Source: Rhizobium sp. SG_E_25_P2 (GTDB lineage Bacteria; Pseudomonadota; Alphaproteobacteria; Rhizobiales; Rhizobiaceae). Taken from it: 64,000 nucleotides of DNA. The first letter of the stretch is position 1; each line of letters opens with the position of its first letter. Location: NCBI RefSeq assembly GCF_029892285.1, contig NZ_JARXVM010000012.1:62001-126000 (forward strand), in the 5' to 3' direction. The notes under the pieces are model-generated. The model was given only the letters and a program-made list of their open reading frames with translations, did no database searches and was not told the DNA's origin. This document shows, in pieces, positions 1 to 8,488 of this stretch. A program made the position numbers and the translations under genes.

Positions 1-653
1 TCCGCACCGGCGACAGCGCCTTCTGGAACGACCGCGTCGAGGATGACGCGGAACTCGTCGACGGCATCTATCGCCAGATCGGCGTCGATCCCGCCAAGCC
101 GATCTTCGGCATGACGGTGGTGAACTGGTCCTTCCCGAAATCGAAGGAACCGCGCGCCGATTACGAGCGCTACACCGACGCCGTGGCGCGGGCCGCCGAC
201 CATATGAGCGAGACGCATGGTCTGACGCCGGTGATCTTCAACCAGGTGTCCGAAGATCTGCCGACGGCCTATGACGTGCAGAAGAAGGCGAAACATCCTG
301 TGGTGATTGACGCGGTGAGCCGCGAGCCGGATATTCTCCGCGCGCTGATCCGCCGCTCCAGCGTGTTCCTGGGCACGCGCTTTCATTCCTGCATCTTCGC
401 GATGATGGCGGGCCGGCCGACCTTCGCCATCGCCTATCTGCCGAAGACAGAATATATCATGAACGATCTCAAGCTCAGCCATCGGCATACGCCGATCGAC
501 AAGATCGACTACGCCTATCTGACCGAGCGGGTGTCGACGGATTACGCTGATCTCGCCGCCTCCGAAGCAGAAATCCAGAATGCCGTGAAGGTCTATCAGA
601 CCAATTTCACCCGGCTACAGGACATTCTCGCCAAGATCGGGAGCAGCAAATGA
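1..653 (+). CDS. Polysaccharide pyruvyl transferase family protein (partial, 5' end outside window)
   Basis: The reading frame is open from the first bases of the window (frame starting at base 3) through an internal Met at 111 to the stop at 651-653, so the N-terminus lies upstream. The visible part is the C-terminal half of a polysaccharide pyruvyl transferase (CsaB/PssK-like). The segment SVFLGTRFHSCIFAMMAGRP followed by AIAYLPK matches the family's nucleotide-sugar-binding region, where GTRxH and the AxAxGxP-like turn are typical. Family members add ketal-linked pyruvate to exopolysaccharide sugars in the cytoplasm before export. It overlaps the next glycosyltransferase by 4 bases (ATGA), so the two are translationally coupled. 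The family call is good; the acceptor sugar is unknown. Confidence 0.85.
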   Translation, partial: RTGDSAFWNDRVEDDAELVDGIYRQIGVDPAKPIFGMTVVNWSFPKSKEPRADYERYTDAVARAADHMSETHGLTPVIFNQVSEDLPTAYDVQKKAKHPVVIDAVSREPDILRALIRRSSVFLGTRFHSCIFAMMAGRPTFAIAYLPKTEYIMNDLKLSHRHTPIDKIDYAYLTERVSTDYADLAASEAEIQNAVKVYQTNFTRLQDILAKIGSSK

Positions 654-1813
654 TCAAGCGGCTGGCGCTGACGCTGCCCACCATATCGCCGCTCGGCGGC
701 GGCGTGTCGGAAGCGGTGCGGCTGCATCTGTCAGCGCTCGCGCCGGCGAGTTTCGAGAGAATCAGCGTGCATGCCGTGGACGCTTCGACCGAGAAGGTCG
801 ATCCCGCGCAATGGCGGGCGGCGGAACTGCATCTGCATCGCTTCTTCGGGCCGAAGAGCTACAGTTTCGCGCCCGGCGCGCTCATCTCGCTGCTCAAGGC
901 CAATCCCGACCTCGTTCATGTGCATGGCGTCTGGCAGTTTCAATGCGCCGCCGCCTATGCCTGGTCGATGCTGACGGGAAAACCCTATGTGGTGAGCCCG
1001 CATGGCATGCTGGAGCCGTGGATCCGGGCGCGCTCCCCGCAACTCAAGGGCGCGGTGTCCAAGCTCTACCAGAACCGGTTCCTGCGCAAGGCGGCGGGCT
1101 TTCATCTGCTGACCGACAAGGAAGGCGGCGATGTCGCCGAATTCGTGACCGGACAGCCGAGCCGCATCATCCGCAATTTCGCCCAGGCCTTCGCAAGCGA
1201 CGGACAACCTCCCTCGTGGATGAAGCCCGAGTATGAGGGACGCAAGGTCTATTTGTTTCTCGGTCGCATTCACGAGAAGAAAGGCTGCATGGAGCTGATG
1301 CAGGCCTGGGAGAAACTGTCGCAGGACGATGCCGATTTCGCCCGGGCGTCGCTGCTGGTGTTCTGCGGCTGGAACGACGGCATCGAGGGTTTCGAGCGGC
1401 GCGCCGAGGAACTCAACCGCCGCTTCGGCAATGTGCTGTTCGCCGGCCCGCAATATGGCCCGGACAAGGCGCGCTCCATGGCGTCGGCCCGCTATTTCCT
1501 GCTGCCGTCGAAGAGCGAGGGTCTGCCGATGGCGGTGCTCGAGGCCTGGGCGGCCGGCGTGCCGGGCATTCTCACGCCGGAATGCAATCTCGCCATCAGC
1601 TTCGAACGCGGCGCGGCCTTCCTCACCGGCTTTACGCCGGAGACGATCTATCCCGCTCTCAAGGCTGCGCATGCGCTGTCGGATGCGGAGTGGAATGACG
1701 CGTCCCAGCGTTCCAAAGCGCTCGCGGCGGAGGAGTTCTCCGAAGAAAGTGTCCGCAACGGGCTGCTCGATCTCTATCAGGCCGCCGTCGATTGGAAGAG
1801 GAAGACACGATGA
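650..1813 (+). CDS. Glycosyltransferase family 4 (exopolysaccharide)
   Basis: A 387-residue GT-B glycosyltransferase. The N-terminal acceptor domain opens with LTLPTISPLGGGVSEAVRLH, the glycine-rich loop of GT4 enzymes, and VHVHGVW follows. The C-terminal donor domain contains YLFLGRIHEKKG (GRxxxKKG phosphate-binding motif), then LLPSKSEGLPMAVLEAWAAG, the classic EGxPxxxLEAxAxG nucleotide-sugar motif. It probably transfers a sugar to a lipid-linked repeat unit at the inner face of the membrane. It sits between a pyruvyl transferase (4-base overlap) and a WcaF-type acetyltransferase (4-base overlap), so it belongs to one polysaccharide operon. Donor and acceptor cannot be read from sequence. 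Confidence 0.92.
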   Translation: MIKRLALTLPTISPLGGGVSEAVRLHLSALAPASFERISVHAVDASTEKVDPAQWRAAELHLHRFFGPKSYSFAPGALISLLKANPDLVHVHGVWQFQCAAAYAWSMLTGKPYVVSPHGMLEPWIRARSPQLKGAVSKLYQNRFLRKAAGFHLLTDKEGGDVAEFVTGQPSRIIRNFAQAFASDGQPPSWMKPEYEGRKVYLFLGRIHEKKGCMELMQAWEKLSQDDADFARASLLVFCGWNDGIEGFERRAEELNRRFGNVLFAGPQYGPDKARSMASARYFLLPSKSEGLPMAVLEAWAAGVPGILTPECNLAISFERGAAFLTGFTPETIYPALKAAHALSDAEWNDASQRSKALAAEEFSEESVRNGLLDLYQAAVDWKRKTR

Positions 1814-2370
1814 GCGTTCTCGACGCCAAAGCCGCCAATCCGCGCGAGGGCGGACCGAGCTTTTCGCTGAAACACCGGCTGTTTCGCGCCGCCTGGAACC
1901 TCACATGGGCTGTCGCCGGCAGCTGGACGCCGGTGCCGCTTTATGGCTGGCGGCGTTTTCTGCTCAACGCTTTCGGCGCGAAACTGTCGCCCAAGGCGCG
2001 GATCTATCCCAAGACGGTGATCTGGTATCCCCCCAATCTGACCATGGATGACCATGCCTTGGTTGGCCCGGGCGTGATTCTCTACAATATGGGAGTGATG
2101 ACAATCGGCTCTTACGCGATCATCTCCCAGCGCGCCCATCTCTGCGGCGGCACGCATGATCCGGATGATCCGCATTTCCAGATCCAGCCCAAGCCCGTGA
2201 CCATCGAGCCGAAGGCCTGGGTGGCGGCGGAAGCTTTCGTGGGACCGGGCGTCACCGTCGGCGAAGGCGCGATTCTCGGCGCGCGCGGCGTGGCGGCGAG
2301 GAATCTGGAACCCTGGGGGATCTATGCCGGCAATCCGGCGAAGAAGATCCGGGAGCGGAAGAGGTTTTAG
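1810..2370 (+). CDS. WcaF-like hexapeptide-repeat acetyltransferase
   Basis: A 186-residue left-handed beta-helix acyltransferase. I chose the ATG at 1810, which overlaps the stop of the glycosyltransferase (ATGA), over an in-frame ATG at 1792. The N-terminal helix region (WNLTWAVAGSWTPVPLYGWR) and the following NAFGAKLSPKARIYP are typical of the colanic-acid acetyltransferase WcaF type. Hexapeptide turns such as VGPGVIL, VGEGAILGARGV and the ending GIYAGNPAKKIRER are clear. CGGTHDPDDP contains the likely catalytic His. It should O-acetylate a polysaccharide sugar using acetyl-CoA. It is the last gene of the operon; two hairpins follow it. Confidence 0.9.
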   Translation: MSVLDAKAANPREGGPSFSLKHRLFRAAWNLTWAVAGSWTPVPLYGWRRFLLNAFGAKLSPKARIYPKTVIWYPPNLTMDDHALVGPGVILYNMGVMTIGSYAIISQRAHLCGGTHDPDDPHFQIQPKPVTIEPKAWVAAEAFVGPGVTVGEGAILGARGVAARNLEPWGIYAGNPAKKIRERKRF

Positions 2371-2429
2371 GCCTGGGCGTCACTTGGTAATCTGACCGGC
2401 GTGCATAGCCCCTCATCCCCCTGCCGGGA

Positions 2430-2457
2430 CCTTCTCCCCGCGCTTGCGGGGCGAAGG
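2430..2457. repeat. GC-rich palindromic intergenic element, copy 1
   Basis: A 12-base stem (2430-2441 with 2446-2457, one mismatch) around a 4-base loop, built from CCTTCTCCCCGC and its complement. It lies in the gap between two convergent genes and resembles the dispersed CTTCTCCCC/GGGGAGAAG palindromes common in Rhizobiales intergenic DNA. It may also act as a transcription end signal, but no T-tract follows. Confidence 0.6.
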
Positions 2458-2486
2458 GCGATGGAGCGCTGACGTTGCCACATCAT

Positions 2487-2514
2487 CCTTCTCCCCGTTT
2501 TTTCGGGGAGAAGG
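2487..2514. repeat. GC-rich palindromic intergenic element, copy 2
   Basis: A perfect 11-base stem (2487-2497 with 2504-2514) around a loop of six T. It is nearly the same arm sequence as copy 1, about 30 bases away, so the gap between the acetyltransferase and the Wzz-like gene carries two related palindromes. It could stop transcription from both convergent operons. Confidence 0.6.
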
Positions 2515-2547
2515 TGGCGGCAGCCGGCGAAGTACGCCCCTCGCTGC

Positions 2548-4272
2548 TTATCCAATCCGATGCTGATAGGCGCCGCGCGCTGAGCTCGACACATAGCGCG
2601 ACAATTTGCCGAGGCGGGTCTTCGAGACGGCCACGCCGAGCAGCTTGGCGCTGATTTCAGGCTCGCTCGCCAGTACCGAGGCGATCATTTCGGCCGGCGC
2701 GCCGCCCCATTCGGCGACCAGCACGAAACCATCCACGACAGGCGCGATGGCCGAAGCGTCGGCAGCGGCGGCGATGGCCGGCAGGTCGATGATGACGACG
2801 TCATGCTCGATTGCCTGCTTGGCGAGGAATTCGCGAAATTTTTCGCCGGTCCACAGCGCTGCGGGATCGGCCTTGCGCCCCTCGCCCACCGGCAGCAGGG
2901 TCAGATTGCTCTTGCGGTCATAAAGGGCGGCCTGATCGAGCGGCGCATCCACCATCACAGCGTCGACGATGCCGCCTGCGGGGCGGCCGGCCAGCCAGTT
3001 GGTGAGGTCGGGATCGCGGAGATGTCCGTCGACCAGGAGCACGCGGCGGCCCTGATTGGCCAATTGCGCGGCGAGATTGGCGGCGACGACGGTCTTGCCC
3101 TCGCCGGGAAGCACTGAGGTGACGCCGATGATCCGGGCCTTGTCCTCAGGCGCAGGCAGTGCGGCGACGCTTGCGGCGCGCAGCGTTTCGGCAAAGCGGT
3201 TATAGGGCTGATCGACCGAACGGCGGGCGCCGGCGGGCAGGCTGAATTCCGAGACGGTGGTCGAGCCGGCGCGGCGGCGTTCCTTTGGAACTACCGGCAT
3301 ATAGCCGAAGAAGCGGGCGCCCAGGCTGCGCGCGAGCGCATCGCCGTCGCGCAGGCCGCGATCACGCATTTCCCGCCAGGCGGCAAACAGGCAACCGAGC
3401 GCGGCGCCGAGAATGGCCCCGACCGCGAGCAGGAAGCCCTTGCGCGGCGCAATCGGCGCGCCAGGCGTCCGGGCGTCAGAAATGATCACGGCGTCGACGC
3501 CGGGCAAAGCGCGGGTGATCGTCACGTCCTGCAATCTGGCGGCAAGCGCGTCACGGGCCGGGCCGGCGGCCTTGGCGAGTTCGGCCTCGATCGTCGAGCG
3601 GATGCGGGCATTGGCGGCGTCGGAGGTTTCCGTCAGCGTTTCGCGGAAGGCTTCGGCGAAGGATTGCGCCATCGTGCGGGCAACCGTGGGATTACCATGT
3701 GAAAAGCCGATGGCGGCGACATAGGTGCGGCCCTGGCGGGTGACGCTGACGCCGGATTTGAGAATTCCGTCGATAGCCTCAGCGGTCGGAGCAACAGGCG
3801 TGAGCTTCTTGCCGTCGACACTAAACATGAGCGTGTCGAGCAAGGACGGTTCACCGCCACTCTTCAGGGCGACGCGATCGTCCTCTTTCAACGCGGCGGC
3901 GACCTTGCGGATCACCAGCATGGACTTCGCAAGCTCCATCTGGCTGAGGAACTGGCCTTCTTCTTCCGGCGTTGTGGTCACGGCGCCCTGACGCAAGGGA
4001 TCGACGGCGAAGCCGGAGCGGACCATGACGGTGGCGGCGGCGCTGTAGCGCGGCGGCTGGCTGGCGGCGTAGAGGCCGCCGGCGGCCAGACCGAGAAGCG
4101 TGAACACAGCCAATCCCTTCCAGCGGCGACGCAGGACGCCGGCAAGCTGTTCGAGAACGTGAATGTCGGAGGAGGAAGCCGCGCTGTTGGCCAAGAAATC
4201 ACCCGTTTTCGCCAAGAAAAGGCAGCCCCTGACGGGGCCGCCCAGGCGATATAGAATGGGCTTGTGTCGCAA
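2548..4272 (-). CDS. Exopolysaccharide chain-length / BY-kinase-like protein (Wzz + P-loop ATPase)
   Basis: A 574-residue protein with the GumC/ExoP architecture: an N-terminal cytoplasmic stretch, TM1 around residues 55-75 (GLAVFTLLGLAAGGLYAA), a periplasmic Wzz-type region, TM2 near residue 280 (GFLLAVGAILGAALGCLFAA) and a C-terminal cytoplasmic ATPase. The Walker A is GVTSVLPGEGKT, as in BY-kinases. The second motif reads LLVDGHLRDP, where BY-kinases normally have a second Asp (DxDxR), and the Walker B reads VVIIDLPA. The usual C-terminal tyrosine cluster is reduced to two Tyr near the end. It probably controls polysaccharide polymerisation and export, but kinase activity is doubtful. The first ~25 residues are poorly family-like; a TTG at the LANSAAS segment is a possible later start. 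Confidence 0.85.
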   Translation of the reverse strand: MRHKPILYRLGGPVRGCLFLAKTGDFLANSAASSSDIHVLEQLAGVLRRRWKGLAVFTLLGLAAGGLYAASQPPRYSAAATVMVRSGFAVDPLRQGAVTTTPEEEGQFLSQMELAKSMLVIRKVAAALKEDDRVALKSGGEPSLLDTLMFSVDGKKLTPVAPTAEAIDGILKSGVSVTRQGRTYVAAIGFSHGNPTVARTMAQSFAEAFRETLTETSDAANARIRSTIEAELAKAAGPARDALAARLQDVTITRALPGVDAVIISDARTPGAPIAPRKGFLLAVGAILGAALGCLFAAWREMRDRGLRDGDALARSLGARFFGYMPVVPKERRRAGSTTVSEFSLPAGARRSVDQPYNRFAETLRAASVAALPAPEDKARIIGVTSVLPGEGKTVVAANLAAQLANQGRRVLLVDGHLRDPDLTNWLAGRPAGGIVDAVMVDAPLDQAALYDRKSNLTLLPVGEGRKADPAALWTGEKFREFLAKQAIEHDVVIIDLPAIAAAADASAIAPVVDGFVLVAEWGGAPAEMIASVLASEPEISAKLLGVAVSKTRLGKLSRYVSSSARGAYQHRIG

Positions 4273-4308
4273 TCAAGGTGCGCGACGCGCCATGGTGAAC
4301 GCGCCGGC

Positions 4309-5208
4309 TTACGCTGCGCGAAGCCGCCGTTGTTCGACGGCTATATTGGCCATGGAGGCGATGAGAATCATCGCCGCGCCGAGCCAGAGATAGCCTTCAG
4401 GCGCATAGCCGAACACGATCCAGCCGGCGGCGACATTGAGCGGCAGCTTGAGATCGTCGAAGGGCTGAACATAAGCGGCGTCGGCGCTTTCATAGGCCTT
4501 GGCGAGCCAATATTGCGCAAGCGCCATGACCAGACCCGACAACGCCACCCAGCCGAGAACCTCTCCGTCAGGCCATTGAAAGCCCGCGGCAACCGAGAAG
4601 GCGGCGTTGACCGGGGTGAGCAACAGCAGCAGCCAGACGGTCACCGTCGCCGAACTTTCCTTGGGCAGCAGGCTCTTGGTCAGGAGAGAGGCGCCGCCCC
4701 AGAGTGCGGCCGCCAGCACCGGCAGCAGCGAGTAGAGCGAGAAGGCGTCCGACCAGGGGCTGAGGATGACCATGGCGCCGGCAAAGCCGAGCGAGATCGC
4801 TCCCCAGCGCTCCACCGTCACCTTTTCACCTAAGAACAGCGCCGCGCCTGATGTGACGAAAAAGGGCGAAGTCATCACCAGCGCGATGGCTTGCCAGATC
4901 GGCACGCCATTGGCCAGCCCCATCACCCAGGCCTGCACGCCGAAGACCGACAGCGCCACGCGCGCCAGATGTGTCAGCGGCCGCCGCGTCGCCAGCGCGC
5001 GAAAGCCGGCTTTCACCACGACAGGCAGTGAAAATAACAGCGCGAAGCCATATTGCCAGAAAGCGTCTGCGGTGGGGGAAAGTCCGAGATTCATGGTGAC
5101 ATGCTGCGTCACCACATTCACCAGCGTAAAGCCGAGGCCCGCCAGCACCATGAACGCCGCGCCCCGGAAGGCGGGCGAAGAAATTCCATTCAAACCAGAC
5201 TGATTCAT
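4309..5208 (-). CDS. ribN: DMT/EamA family transporter, RibN-type riboflavin importer
   Basis: A 299-residue inner-membrane protein with about ten hydrophobic segments and two EamA halves, starting MNQSGLNGISSPAFRG. The protein alone would only be called a drug/metabolite transporter. The specific assignment comes from an FMN riboswitch on the same strand about 100 bases upstream (5311-5450). RibN, the riboflavin importer described in Rhizobium leguminosarum, is a DMT protein under such a riboswitch. Expected role: uptake of riboflavin when FMN is low. The Shine-Dalgarno before the ATG is weak (GGGA about 11 bases upstream), which fits riboswitch control of translation. It is transcribed alone. 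The convergence of family and riboswitch makes the role likely; transport itself is not shown here. Confidence 0.82.
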   Translation of the reverse strand: MNQSGLNGISSPAFRGAAFMVLAGLGFTLVNVVTQHVTMNLGLSPTADAFWQYGFALLFSLPVVVKAGFRALATRRPLTHLARVALSVFGVQAWVMGLANGVPIWQAIALVMTSPFFVTSGAALFLGEKVTVERWGAISLGFAGAMVILSPWSDAFSLYSLLPVLAAALWGGASLLTKSLLPKESSATVTVWLLLLLTPVNAAFSVAAGFQWPDGEVLGWVALSGLVMALAQYWLAKAYESADAAYVQPFDDLKLPLNVAAGWIVFGYAPEGYLWLGAAMILIASMANIAVEQRRLRAA

Positions 5209-5310
5209 GTTCGTATCCCATCGGGGTCAACACAAATCAGGGCGCACGAGGATGCGCAATTTCACCACGGACGCGCTCACGCACGGCTCCGGGCAGCCAT
5301 TGTCAAACCC

Positions 5311-5450
5311 GCTCTCTTTCATCCGGACTGTGACCGTCGGCTCTGGAATTGCGCCAGATCTGCTGACGCCTCCTGCTTTTACAGGAGGCCGCTCGCGGGC
5401 TTGGATTTCTCCTTTACCGCCGGTGGGGAATTTCGCCCCGCCCTGAGAAC
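5311..5450 (-). promoter_or_regulatory. FMN riboswitch (RFN element)
   Basis: Read on the minus strand, the 5' conserved block (5449-5413) is TTCTCAGGGCGGGGCGAAAT followed by TCCCCACCGGCGGTAAA. Then come AGCCCGCGAGCG, an AGGAGG/CCTCCT-type variable hairpin, GCAGATCTGG, CCAGAGCCGACGGTCA and the closing block CAGTCCGGATGAAAGAGAGC (5330-5311). These are the hallmark helices P2-P6 and the closing P1 strand of the RFN element. It lies between hupB and the EamA transporter gene and points at the latter, so it should repress the importer when FMN is plentiful. Confidence 0.95.
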
Positions 5451-5540
5451 GTCGCCGGTCGCCCGGCCGGTAAAATCTAGTCGATGCGGCCGATGACAGC
5501 AACACCAATCTCGCAACTGCGATAGGACTGCCTCGCCTAG

Positions 5541-5573
5541 AAAAAACAAAACCCGGCCATGTGAAGGGCCGGG
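5541..5573 (-). terminator. Rho-independent terminator of hupB
   Basis: On the minus strand a CCCGGCC / GGCCGGG stem (5573-5567 with 5558-5552) is followed by TTTTGTTTTTT. It lies about 30 bases past the hupB stop and separates hupB from the riboswitch-controlled transporter. Confidence 0.85.
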
Positions 5574-5600
5574 CCTTGCGCCAAATCTAGGCGGAAGCGA

Positions 5601-5876
5601 TCAGCTGTTGACCGCGTCCTTCAGGCCCTTGCCTGCCGTGAACTTCGGCACGTTGCGCGCCGGAATGTCCACTTTTTCGCCGGTCGAAACATTGCGGCCG
5701 ACGGAAGCTTCGCGGCGGCTAACTGAGAAGTTGCCGAAACCCACGAGGCGAATCTCGCCGCCCTTCTTGAGCTCGTCCTGCACGGTGTCGAACACCGCAT
5801 CCACAGCGGTCGCTGCATCGGCCTTGCTGAGGCCAGAGCGTTCGGCGACAGCCGCCACGAGTTCACTCTTGTTCAT
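5601..5876 (-). CDS. hupB: DNA-binding protein HU
   Basis: A 91-residue nucleoid protein. I chose the ATG at 5876 (MNKSELVAAVAERSGLSKAD), preceded by AAAGGGGTGG, rather than a longer upstream frame; this gives the normal HU length. The DNA-binding arm region is seen as GFGNFSVSRREASVGRNVSTGEKVDIPARNVPKFTAGKGLKDAV, with the arm-tip RNP written here as ARNVPKF. HU dimers bend and compact DNA. It lies downstream of lon on the same strand with its own terminator on each side, an order common in Alphaproteobacteria. Confidence 0.97.
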   Translation of the reverse strand: MNKSELVAAVAERSGLSKADAATAVDAVFDTVQDELKKGGEIRLVGFGNFSVSRREASVGRNVSTGEKVDIPARNVPKFTAGKGLKDAVNS

Positions 5877-6012
5877 GTTTCCACCCCTTTCATAGTTGGT
5901 TTGAAACGATTCGTAATGTGATGGGCAGAATAGACATCGGCTGCCCGACGGCAACTCTGTTATACGAAAAACCCGGCAAATCCAGCCTGTTCAACGCTTT
6001 TTCCATAACGAA

Positions 6013-6036
6013 ATGGCCGGTCTTTCGACCGGCCAT
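6013..6036 (-). terminator. Hairpin downstream of lon
   Basis: A perfect 10-base stem (6013-6022 with 6027-6036, ATGGCCGGTC and its complement) with a 4-base loop, 35 bases past the lon stop. On the minus strand it is followed by TTTCGTTATGGAAAAA, a weak T-tract, so it is probably a terminator isolating lon from hupB. Confidence 0.6.
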
Positions 6037-6070
6037 CGTATTTTTCGGACCATTTTGGCGCGAAAGCCCT

Positions 6071-8488
6071 TTAGTGGGCGATCGACACCGATGCGTCGCC
6101 CTCAGCGTCGGGCTTGCCGGGCGTGCTTTCGAAGGATTCTTCCCATTCGATCGGAACCGGCTGACGCACCAGAGCATGCTCCAGCACTTCGCCCATTCTG
6201 GAGACCGGAATAATCTCCATATTGTTCTTCACATTGTCAGGAATTTCCGCCAGATCCTTAGCGTTGTCGGCCGGAATGAGCACCTTCTTGATGCCGCCGC
6301 GCAGAGCCGCGAGCAGCTTTTCCTTGAGCCCGCCAATCGGCGAGACGCGGCCGCGCAGGGTGATTTCACCCGTCATGGCGACGTCGTGGCGCACCGGAAT
6401 GCCGGTCATCACAGAGACGATGGCGGTGACCATGCCGATACCCGCGGACGGACCGTCCTTGGGCGTCGCGCCATCCGGCACGTGCACGTGGATGTCACGG
6501 CGCTCAAACAGCGGCGGCTTGATGCCAAAATCGATGGCGCGCGAGCGGACGTAAGACGCCGCCGCCGAAATCGATTCCTTCATCACGTCCTTCAGATTGC
6601 CGGTGACCGTCATGCGGCCCTTGCCGGGCATCATCAGGCCTTCAATCATCAGCAACTCGCCGCCGACTTCCGTCCAGGCGAGACCGTTGACGACACCGAC
6701 CTGATCTTCCTTGTCGGCTTCGTCATGACGGAAGCGCGGCACGCCGAGATAGTCCGACAGGTTGTCGACGGTAACGGCGACAGACAGAACCTTGCTGCGC
6801 AGGATCTCGGTGACCGCCTTACGCGAGAGCTTGTTGAGCTCGCGCTCCAGATTACGAACGCCAGCTTCCCGCGTATAGGAGCGGATGACTTCGAGCAGCG
6901 CCGCATCGGTGATCGACAGTTCCTTGGGCTGCACGGCATGGTCGCGCATGGCCTTGGAAATCAGATGCCGCTTGGCGATTTCGAGCTTTTCGTCCTCGGT
7001 ATAGCCGGCGATGCGGATGATCTCCATACGGTCCATCAGCGGCGCCGGAATATTCAGCGTGTTCGCCGTGGTGATGAACATCACGTTGGACAGATCGTAT
7101 TCCACTTCCAGGTAGTGATCCATGAAGGTGGAGTTCTGTTCCGGATCCAGCACCTCGAGCAGAGCGGAAGACGGATCGCCGCGGAAGTCCATGCCCATCT
7201 TGTCGATTTCGTCGAGCAGGAAGAGCGGATTGGCTTTCTTGGCCTTTTTCATCGACTGCACGACCTTGCCGGGCATGGAGCCGATATAGGTGCGGCGGTG
7301 ACCGCGAATTTCGGCTTCGTCACGCACGCCGCCCAGCGCCATGCGGACATATTCGCGCCCGGTGGCCTTGGCGATCGAGCGCGCCAGCGAAGTCTTGCCG
7401 ACGCCCGGAGGGCCGACGAGGCACAGGATAGGTCCGCGGATCTTGGTCGAACGCGCCTGCACGGCGAGATATTCGACAATGCGCTCCTTGACCTTGTCGA
7501 GGCCGAAGTGATCGGTGTCGAGGATCTTCTCGGCATTGGCAAGGTCGGTCTTGACGCGCGAGAACTTGCCCCAGGGCAGGCCCAGCAACCAGTCGAGATA
7601 GTTGCGCACGACGGTGGCTTCCGCCGACATCGGGCTCATCTGCTTGAGCTTGCGGAATTCGGCGTCGGCCTTTTCGCGCGCTTCCTTGGAAAGCTTGGTC
7701 TTGGCGATCCGGCTTTCGATTTCGGCCATTTCGTCTCGGCCGTCCTCGTCGCCCAGTTCCTTCTGGATCGCCTTCATCTGCTCGTTGAGGTAATATTCGC
7801 GCTGTGTCTTTTCCATCTGGCGCTTGACGCGCGAGCGGATGCGCTTTTCGACCTGCAGGACGGAGATCTCGCCTTCCATGAAGCCGAGCGCTTTTTCCAG
7901 ACGTTCCTTGACGCTGACAGTTTCAAGCATGCCCTGCTTGTCGGTCAGCTTGATCGACAGATGCGAGCCGACCGTGTCGGCGAGCTTGGAATAATCCTCG
8001 ATCTGGCCGGCGGCATTGACCACCTCTGGCGAGATCTTCTTGTTGAGCTTCACATAGTTCTCGAACTCGGACACGACGGAGCGAGACAAAGCCTCGATCT
8101 CGACGGCGTCTTCCTCGGGCTCGACCAGAACGCTGGCCATCGCCTCATAGAATTCTTCGCGATCGGTATAGCTGTCGATCTTGGCGCGGCCACGGCCTTC
8201 GACCAGCACCTTGACGGTGCCGTCGGGCAATTTCAGCAATTGCAGCACATTTGCGGCGGTGCCGACCTCGAAAATCGCGGCCGGCGACGGATCGTCGTCG
8301 GTGGCGTTTTTCTGCGTGACCAGGAGGATCTGGCGATCGGTGCCAATAACCTCCTCCAGCGCGCGGATCGACTTTTCGCGACCGACGAACAGCGGCACGA
8401 TCATATGCGGGAACACCACGATGTCGCGCAACGGCAGGACAGGATAGTTCTGCTGGCTTTCTTCCGTCGGGAATGTTTTTTTGGTCAT
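6071..8488 (-). CDS. lon: ATP-dependent protease Lon
   Basis: An 805-residue protein of full family length. The N-terminal LonN substrate-binding domain begins YPVLPLRDIVVFPHMIVPLF. The AAA+ module has Walker A GPPGVGKT near residue 361 and Walker B FLLDEIDKMG. The serine protease domain has the catalytic Ser in KDGPSAGIG near residue 682 and the catalytic Lys in the GGLKEKLLAA segment about 40 residues later. Lon degrades misfolded and specific regulatory proteins in the cytoplasm. The start MTKKTFPTEESQQN follows AAAGGGAAACAA. It sits between clpX and hupB on one strand, but hairpins on both sides suggest its own transcription unit. A very long open frame on the opposite strand is a codon-bias shadow. 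Confidence 0.98.
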   Translation of the reverse strand: MTKKTFPTEESQQNYPVLPLRDIVVFPHMIVPLFVGREKSIRALEEVIGTDRQILLVTQKNATDDDPSPAAIFEVGTAANVLQLLKLPDGTVKVLVEGRGRAKIDSYTDREEFYEAMASVLVEPEEDAVEIEALSRSVVSEFENYVKLNKKISPEVVNAAGQIEDYSKLADTVGSHLSIKLTDKQGMLETVSVKERLEKALGFMEGEISVLQVEKRIRSRVKRQMEKTQREYYLNEQMKAIQKELGDEDGRDEMAEIESRIAKTKLSKEAREKADAEFRKLKQMSPMSAEATVVRNYLDWLLGLPWGKFSRVKTDLANAEKILDTDHFGLDKVKERIVEYLAVQARSTKIRGPILCLVGPPGVGKTSLARSIAKATGREYVRMALGGVRDEAEIRGHRRTYIGSMPGKVVQSMKKAKKANPLFLLDEIDKMGMDFRGDPSSALLEVLDPEQNSTFMDHYLEVEYDLSNVMFITTANTLNIPAPLMDRMEIIRIAGYTEDEKLEIAKRHLISKAMRDHAVQPKELSITDAALLEVIRSYTREAGVRNLERELNKLSRKAVTEILRSKVLSVAVTVDNLSDYLGVPRFRHDEADKEDQVGVVNGLAWTEVGGELLMIEGLMMPGKGRMTVTGNLKDVMKESISAAASYVRSRAIDFGIKPPLFERRDIHVHVPDGATPKDGPSAGIGMVTAIVSVMTGIPVRHDVAMTGEITLRGRVSPIGGLKEKLLAALRGGIKKVLIPADNAKDLAEIPDNVKNNMEIIPVSRMGEVLEHALVRQPVPIEWEESFESTPGKPDAEGDASVSIAH

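Noticed and set aside
2371-2547. tRNA or small gene between the acetyltransferase and Wzz-like genes
   Set aside because: Only two palindromes are present. There is no tRNA-like T-loop and no open frame with coding signs.
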